DNA of 6,349 bases from Candidatus Pacearchaeota archaeon (GTDB lineage Archaea; Nanoarchaeota; Nanoarchaeia; Pacearchaeales; GW2011-AR1). The notes under the pieces were generated by a model, which saw nothing but the letters and a program-made list of their open reading frames with translations, was not told the DNA's origin and did no database searches. Shown here piece by piece: positions 1-5,400 of the stretch. A program made the position numbers and the translations under genes. The first letter of the stretch is position 1. Each line of letters starts with the position of its first letter. The DNA is taken from the NCBI GenBank assembly GCA_002690445.1, contig NZER01000125.1, positions 1 through 6,349 of the forward strand. Direction: 5' to 3'.

Positions 1-366
1 ACAATAAATCACGAATTGGTTCATTATGAACAACTAAAAAAACAAGCCGAATCAAAAGGAATCAGTGAAGAAGAAGCGTGGGAACAAATGATTGCGGATC
101 CCAAACAATTTTCAGATACTGGCGACCGCGGGGGCTATCTCACGCGACATATCGAAGTAGACGCGTTCGCGCATGAAGCCGCAGAACAATTGTTAGACAT
201 ATATTCAGCAGACGAAGCGTTACAACTCATCAAGACACGAGGCCCTGAACTTAAAGGTGTTGTCCGGGACTATTTAAATGTATTGGGCGATAAGCCGGCT
301 GAGCTTAAGAAGTTTTGGTCAAAGCTATATACTCAAATAGAGAGACAAAATGAAACTCCTACTTGA
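1..366 (+). CDS. HExxH zinc metallopeptidase-like protein, C-terminal part (5' truncated by window)
   Basis: The frame is open from base 1 to the TGA at 364-366, giving 121 visible residues. Residues 4-8 read HELVH (bases 10-24), an HExxH zinc-binding motif. The first start-like codon, TTG at 16-18, lies inside this motif and would remove H4 and E5, so it is not the true start and the N-terminus is outside the window. A second conserved-looking block, IEVDAFAHEAAEQ (51-63), could supply the third zinc ligand (E52) in gluzincin fashion. The tail is helical and ends with KKFWSKLY. The same order (HExxH, an E..(x)..H block, a Trp/Lys-rich end) is seen in the gene at 1246-1941, so the two look like distant paralogues. 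The end overlaps the exonuclease gene by 17 bp. The metal-binding role is well supported by the motif; peptidase activity and substrate are inferred. Confidence 0.72.
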   Translation, partial: TINHELVHYEQLKKQAESKGISEEEAWEQMIADPKQFSDTGDRGGYLTRHIEVDAFAHEAAEQLLDIYSADEALQLIKTRGPELKGVVRDYLNVLGDKPAELKKFWSKLYTQIERQNETPT

Positions 367-394
367 AAACTGGCGCAAGTATGTCCTCAAAGAG
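350..394 (+). repeat. Shared N-terminal tag, copy 1 (exonuclease)
   Basis: Codons 1-15 of the exonuclease read MKLLLENWRKYVLKE, followed by Ala. Bases 350-377 are identical over 28 nt to 1944-1971. This copy best fits an [L/I]xE/[A/G] processing site (LKE/A). Confidence 0.85.
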
Positions 395-1249
395 GCCTAT
401 ATTTTGGACGATGACTTCTTCGAAGCCTCAATCGAGCAATTATTCGAGAAACTTAAAGATTTCGGTGATAATACTTGGATTTTCTTCGATACAGAGACCA
501 CAGGTTTCGAACCAGAGAGCGCACAGCTCACTGAAATTGGAGCCATTGCCGCATATCCCAATAATTGGCAATTTGACGAAGTTGAGGCCGAAAAAGGCCT
601 TTTTTACGACAAAATTAAGCTAAATCCGGAAACTTTGGCAGGATTTGAGGCTTCGGACGACCCAAAAGCCAAATATCCGCTTGAATTGACGCGATATGGG
701 GTACCCAGCGAGGAATATAGGGAAAAATACCCGAAAGGGATGCCAAGTGAGGAAGATATCATACGGCAGTTCGTCTCATACCTCGAAAGTCAGCCAAATC
801 CGGTCTTAGTAGCTCAAAATGCCGAATTTGACGTCAATTTCGTCCAAACTAGGGCTGATTTATACAATATACCGGTTAATATGCGTGAATATCCCATCTT
901 TGACACCATGATGTTGATCAAACTATGGCATAACTCCCTTATAAAGACCCTTGCTGATGAGGGCAACGAACAGGCCCAAATCATCCTTCAAGCGCTCACA
1001 ATGACCGGAAAGTTCGGTGAATACACCTCATCGTCGATGGGCCCCGTCTCAAAGGCCTATGAAATCAGTACAGACGACTGGCACAACGCTCTCGCGGACG
1101 TAAAGATGATGATGGGGATGACAAGAGCCATATTCATCGCTCTTTTGGACTCATCCAACGTAAACATCTCCAAATATCAAGATAGAATGGCTTGGGGGCT
1201 TCGAAAGAAACAACAACAAGCGCGAAAGCTCCATAGGAGCGGTGAATGA
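350..1249 (+). CDS. DEDDh-family 3'-5' exonuclease (DnaQ/RNase T-like fold) with N-terminal MKLLLENW tag
   Basis: This 299-residue protein carries all three exonuclease motifs of the DEDDh family. Exo I is DTETTG at 47-52 (D47, E49). Exo II is QNAEFD at 156-161 (D161, with Q where many members have H). Exo III is HNALAD at 245-250 (H245, D250). The predicted reaction is metal-dependent 3'-5' removal of nucleotides from DNA or RNA. The spacing and the text around Exo III (GPVSKAYEI then WHNALAD) recall exonuclease I (SbcB)-like members, but polymerase proofreading or RNase T-type roles cannot be excluded. Residues 1-15 are not part of the fold: they match the N-termini of the genes at 1246 and 1944 and end LKE/A, like a phage prohead-protease site. 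The ATG at 350 is fixed by this shared start. Its Shine-Dalgarno is weak (AGAGAG, 339-344). The gene overlaps the upstream gene by 17 bp and the next by ATGA. Exonuclease class is confident; biological role is open. Confidence 0.9.
   Translation: MKLLLENWRKYVLKEAYILDDDFFEASIEQLFEKLKDFGDNTWIFFDTETTGFEPESAQLTEIGAIAAYPNNWQFDEVEAEKGLFYDKIKLNPETLAGFEASDDPKAKYPLELTRYGVPSEEYREKYPKGMPSEEDIIRQFVSYLESQPNPVLVAQNAEFDVNFVQTRADLYNIPVNMREYPIFDTMMLIKLWHNSLIKTLADEGNEQAQIILQALTMTGKFGEYTSSSMGPVSKAYEISTDDWHNALADVKMMMGMTRAIFIALLDSSNVNISKYQDRMAWGLRKKQQQARKLHRSGE
1235..1239 (+). promoter_or_regulatory. Ribosome binding site of the second metallopeptidase gene
   Basis: AGGAG lies 6 nt upstream of the ATG at 1246, inside the end of the exonuclease gene. 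It supports the ATGA-overlapping start. Confidence 0.75.
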
Positions 1250-1287
1250 AGCTTCTATTTGAGAACTGGCAACAATTGAATAAAGAA
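1246..1287 (+). repeat. Shared N-terminal tag, copy 2 (metallopeptidase)
   Basis: Codons 1-14 read MKLLFENWQQLNKE, followed by Gly. Compared with copies 1 and 3, the first eight codons differ mostly at silent positions (AAG/AAA Lys, CTT/CTC Leu, GAG/GAA Glu) and by one Leu-to-Phe change, so the conserved unit is the peptide rather than the DNA. Confidence 0.8.
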
Positions 1288-1941
1288 GGGTCGGACCTTA
1301 TCCATTTCAGCAATGAACTCAATAATAAAATATCCTCCCTTCTTTTCAATGAAAATTCTATCACACACCTAAATCAGCAAACTTCTAAGATTGAGTCGAC
1401 GCGCGTCTTAGACACCGGGGGTCTGTTTTCCAATTATGATACTCTTAACGAGGTTCACCTTGGAATCGTTATCAATGACGAAGGAACTGGAAGCATTAAA
1501 GCATTTTATCTCTGCGATGTAGAAGAGAGAGGCAAATCCAATCTTGTCATTGTGGCAAACATTCCCCGAGGCTATGAGGCCATCGAAGATTTTCCTGAGT
1601 GGCTCGCTATAGAATTAGAGGATGCTCTCTCCCACGAACTACAACATAGCTGTGATTCTACAGATATGCTAAGTGCGGATATTCCCGAAGGGGAAGATAA
1701 GTGGGCTAGTCTTGAAAATATTTATAAACATTTTGCATCAGAAGCTGAAACAAGGGGGCATCTTGCGGGCGCCAGAGGGAGATCTAGACGGTCGGGCAAA
1801 CCAATTGAAACAATCATTGATAATGTAGTGGACCAAATATTTAAAGATGCGCAAGAATACGGCTATACTGTAGAAGAGTTAACACCCGTAATGCAAGCAA
1901 TCTGGAAGAAATGGACTAATTATCTCCGAGGAGGGAATTAA
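1246..1941 (+). CDS. HExxH zinc metallopeptidase-like protein with N-terminal MKLLFENW tag
   Basis: The 231-residue product has HELQH at 130-134, preceded by a helix (WLAIELEDALS) that places H130 and H134 as zinc ligands and E131 as the catalytic base. A downstream block, SEAETRGHLAG (165-175), offers E166 or E168 as third ligand. A beta-rich region comes first (about 68-108: HLGIVI, IKAFYL, NLVIVAN), as expected for a small zincin fold. The C-terminus is helical and ends WKKWTNYL, like the KKFWSKLY end of the gene at 1-366. Residues 1-14 are the shared tag, ending NKE/G, so P3 is Asn rather than Leu/Ile. The start at 1246 is supported by the tag, by AGGAG at 1235-1239 (6 nt spacer) and by an ATGA overlap with the exonuclease stop, which suggests translational coupling. 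Substrate is unknown. No family name is assigned. Confidence 0.78.
   Translation: MKLLFENWQQLNKEGSDLIHFSNELNNKISSLLFNENSITHLNQQTSKIESTRVLDTGGLFSNYDTLNEVHLGIVINDEGTGSIKAFYLCDVEERGKSNLVIVANIPRGYEAIEDFPEWLAIELEDALSHELQHSCDSTDMLSADIPEGEDKWASLENIYKHFASEAETRGHLAGARGRSRRSGKPIETIIDNVVDQIFKDAQEYGYTVEELTPVMQAIWKKWTNYLRGGN
1929..1934 (+). promoter_or_regulatory. Strong ribosome binding site of the HAD phosphatase gene
   Basis: AGGAGG lies 9 nt upstream of the ATG at 1944, inside the last codons of the metallopeptidase gene. It is the strongest Shine-Dalgarno in the window. Confidence 0.8.
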
Positions 1942-1943
1942 CT

Positions 1944-1985
1944 ATGAAACTCCTACTTGAAAACTGGCGCAGATATCTGAAAGAG
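1944..1985 (+). repeat. Shared N-terminal tag, copy 3 (HAD phosphatase)
   Basis: Codons 1-14 read MKLLLENWRRYLKE, followed by Asp. The first 28 nt are identical to copy 1 at 350-377, which implies recent duplication or recombination between gene starts. Confidence 0.85.
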
Positions 1986-2468
1986 GACAAACAAAAGATT
2001 TACTCTTTTGATTTTGACAATACCCTTATCAAATACCATACCTTGGAGGATGGAGATGTCGAGTACATCGGAGACCATGAGGAGAACATTCAGTTGGTCA
2101 AGGATTTGGCTGCTGATGGCCACAAAGTTATTATTGTAACTTCTCGGTTTGAGCCTAAAGAGCGGGATCTGGAAACTGGCTATCCTGTAAAACATCCTGA
2201 GGACAAAGCTCCCTCTCCCGATGAATTGATAGACAGCCGGGGCCTGCCTATTGATGAAATATGGTATACCTCCGGCGAGTTCAAAGCCAAGAAACTCGTA
2301 GAATTGGGTGTCATTCATCATTGGGACGACGATGAGGAAGAGGTAGCTGCAGCAGAGGCGGCAGGGGTCGGAGCAACGTTTGTGGAGCCCCCCGAGGAAG
2401 GAATTACTGATCGTTTGCGAGATAAATGGATCAATCTGATGGCAAAGAGTGAAGAAGAAACTAATTAA
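1944..2468 (+). CDS. HAD-superfamily phosphatase with N-terminal MKLLLENW tag
   Basis: The 174-residue protein shows the four HAD motifs in order. Motif I is FDFDNTL at 22-28 (nucleophile D23, acid/base D25). Motif II is VIIVTSR at 62-68 (T66 or S67). A motif III lysine lies in FKAKKL at 113-118. Motif IV is HHWDDDEEE at 125-133 (D128/D129). Such enzymes hydrolyse phosphate esters through an aspartyl-phosphate intermediate. The small size and short cap suggest a nucleotidase or a polynucleotide 3'-phosphatase-type member, but the substrate cannot be read from sequence. Residues 1-14 are the shared tag (LKE/D) and lie outside the fold, which begins around KIYSFDF. The start is well supported by AGGAGG at 1929-1934 with a 9 nt spacer. 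Only 2 bp separate it from the upstream stop, so it is probably cotranscribed with the peptidase and exonuclease genes. Confidence 0.87.
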   Translation: MKLLLENWRRYLKEDKQKIYSFDFDNTLIKYHTLEDGDVEYIGDHEENIQLVKDLAADGHKVIIVTSRFEPKERDLETGYPVKHPEDKAPSPDELIDSRGLPIDEIWYTSGEFKAKKLVELGVIHHWDDDEEEVAAAEAAGVGATFVEPPEEGITDRLRDKWINLMAKSEEETN

Positions 2469-2491
2469 TTATACGTCGGGGCTTTTGTACT

Positions 2492-5400
2492 GTGAGAAAA
2501 CAACAATTTTTAAAAATTATTAAAGAAGAAACCCAAATATGTTTGAGTGAAGCTTTTGTTGAGGTGGACCCGTCCTTAGCTCGGAAGCGGCCAGGAACAG
2601 CTCCAAAGCGGTTGAAGACTTCGACTGGCTACAGTGGAGCAGAACAAGGTCTCGGGGCTGGGCTATCTGGAGTTATTAAATCAACCAGGAAACATGATGT
2701 TGACACCGCGAAGCAGAAGATTGATCAAGAAGAGGGTGACTCGGATGGGGGGAAGCTCCGGGCGTCCCAGAGAAAACAAGGACTTGACGCTGCTGTCGCC
2801 GCCAACATCGCAACCCGCGGAGATGCAGAAGAGGATGAGCCGACTGCAGGAACGAATATCTATCATTTGCCGTCCGACCCGGACGAGGTTGTCGACACAC
2901 CCGACCCCAGCCGGGTTACGAGAAAAAAAAAGGATGTACAAGAGATGAAAACAGCAAAGTCGAAAATTTTAAGAATTATCAGAGAAGAAGTTAAGGCGAT
3001 CCTAGCCACCAATGGAAGGGAGGAGGTCTATGAACTCGATCCGGCGGCATTGTTAGATGAAATGATGAAGCCGATAAATGAAGAAGAGTCCAAGTATGGT
3101 TATTCTCCCGAGCAAGCGCTCGGCTATGGCACCGTTTCACACAAGCCCTCTCACACCACAGAATATACGGCGGTTGACCCCGAAACGGAGGCGACTCAAA
3201 TCGTATCGCGAGGGAGGAGTCCACTTACTGGCGAAGCTGAATCGGGGGAGAAAACTCACGCCAGAGACGTCGCGACTGGTCGAGACCGATATCGTGCTTT
3301 TGGTAAATCGGCGGTCAAGGGAGAAAAGCCCCACCCAAACACGGAATTGGCTATAATGGATGCTGAAGAAAGAATGGATGATTTATTTAGAGAGGGCGAA
3401 TCCAAACAACACCTCAAAGCCCTCGTTCTTCAAGAGCTTGCGAAGATAAGAGAGCAGGACGACGACGGCGCGGTGAAGGAGGGTGAGGATGATAAGAAGA
3501 AAAAGAAAGAAAAGGTGATGAAGAAATACGGCCCACGCGATGTGGGGAGGCCGACGGCTTCCTGGAGTGACCGCGAGCAGGGCAAAATAAAGGCTGGCGC
3601 GCCAAGAGGCCGTGAGGTTGAACTCGAAGAAGGGCCTGACTTGGAGCCGTCGGAAGGGGAAGTCTCGTCTGTCGACTTTGCCAGTGGCAAAAAAACCGTA
3701 AGTAAACCGCGAGGAAAGAAAGATGTGCCCGTTGATGTGCCTGGAGATAGGCGCAGACAACGAGCGTCTGATCGCGAGAAATCGATACAGATGGTGTGGG
3801 GGGACGACGGACCAGATCGCAACCCGGCGGATCCGCCGCCGCGGCCTGTCACTTCGAAAACGATCAAGATAGATGAAGACGACTCGGCTGAGGCCAAGAA
3901 GATGAGAAAGCAGGAAAGTTTAGAGCTCAACCGCTGGCGCGAGTTGGCGGGACTTAGCGAAGGGCCTTTATCGCGTGGAGGATACTCGACGAGGCCTGAG
4001 CACTCCGGAGATCCGGACCATCAGGAGGAGGCTCCCGACGCCCCTGGAAACGGCGGCGGCGTCGCGCCGGAGGTGGAGTATGTACAATCCGAATATCCAG
4101 AAAAACATTGGACAGAATATGGAGAACCTGACGAAGGAGTCATGGGGGATTACGAGGACTACGAAGAGGGAGGCCTAGTTATTTCTCAAGGTGAAAATGA
4201 GGCTGCCCTGGAGGCTGCGGCTGCAGCAGCTGCTACACAGCGGGAGAAAGAGAAGATGTTGCCCGGCGAAACCGGTAGCAAATCAACCGATGCTGAATAT
4301 CATGAACTGATTAACAGAAGAGATCCGAAAACAGGAAAGGTTGTCAAAGAGGGAAAGTCGCGACAGGAACTAGAGCGGGAATATCGAAAAAAAAAAGGTC
4401 TGCCACCGCCGGCTGAAGACAAAGCGATAGGTCAAGAGTCCGGGCCGCTTCAGGGTAAAAGAGATCCTTTCCAGAGCACAGCCCGGGTCGAGCTTCCAGA
4501 TGATGGTGAGTCCGTATCCGACGTAGATGCTCCTGGCTGGCCACACGAGCTGCCGGCCCGATCGCCCAGTACGCTCCGGCCGGCCGGCGGGTTCCCAGAG
4601 CCGGAGCCAGAGCCGGCGCCCGAGCCAGGAGTGGCCGGGCTGCAGGCTCCGACGATCGACACCCATGGGTTTGATGTTACAGTTCAAGACGATCGACCAG
4701 AGCAGCCCGTGGATCCTACGTCACTCCCGGGTATAGCGCTTCGCGCGGCCGAAAAGACAAGACAAGATGCCGTCCACGACGCGTGGGAAGACGACATAAT
4801 AAGCGCCTCGGAGCGTGAACATTTCACGGACGACGAACTCTACGACGCGTACAAGACCTCCACCGATGCCGATAGCGGTGTTGTCGTGGAGCCGGTCATG
4901 ACCAGGGGTCCGTGGCCCGGTGACCCAACACTCCGTGACATCCGGCTCGATAGGCTCCGCAAAAAAGCCGCACAAGAGGACGCGAGGCGACGACGAGGGG
5001 AGATAAAAGAAGAACTCGACCGACGGCTACAAGAGCTGGTGGCCGGGATTAATCTTCAAGAAGAAGAAGAGGCGCCCAAGCTCAGCAAGATCCAACAGAT
5101 GCGCCAGGCACAGGGCATGTCCGCGAAGCCCAAGACCACGGGCACTTTTAGCCAAGTCTCAACAACTGGCGGGAAAACCACCCTGTCATCCACCGACCCC
5201 GGCGCGACAGTCGGATCTGTTAACAAGCAGGCCGATGATTTTATGTCCGACGTTCGTGGGCCTAGCAAGAAGACATCGACGACGCCTACAGCCGCGACGA
5301 CGACGACTGCGACGGGGACAACAGGGGCGACGACCCCGACGACGACGACGCCGGCGGCGACGACGACACCGACGACGCCTACAACCGCGACGACCGCGGC

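Noticed and set aside
1953..2321. A 122-codon open frame on the - strand inside the phosphatase gene
   Set aside because: It lies fully opposite a gene with all four HAD motifs and shows no recognisable motif of its own.
2926..2994. Programmed -1 frameshift at A AAA AAG
   Set aside because: The heptamer is in frame, but a -1 shift gives only about 20 extra residues before a TAA, and I see no clear downstream stem-loop. The fusion or slippage reading of the site is preferred.
3430..3930. A 166-codon open frame on the - strand
   Set aside because: Composition-driven shadow of the GC-rich giant gene; the Ser/Phe-rich product shows no domain.
4387..4429. A10 tract as a second gene-fusion junction
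   Set aside because: Shifted frames stop soon, but no start codon with a ribosome binding site or a repeated N-terminal pattern follows, unlike at 2945.
4577..4590. GGCCGGCCGGC palindromic run as a regulatory or recombination site
   Set aside because: It lies in Arg/Pro/Ala codons of the most GC-rich coding stretch; short CCGG palindromes are expected there by chance.
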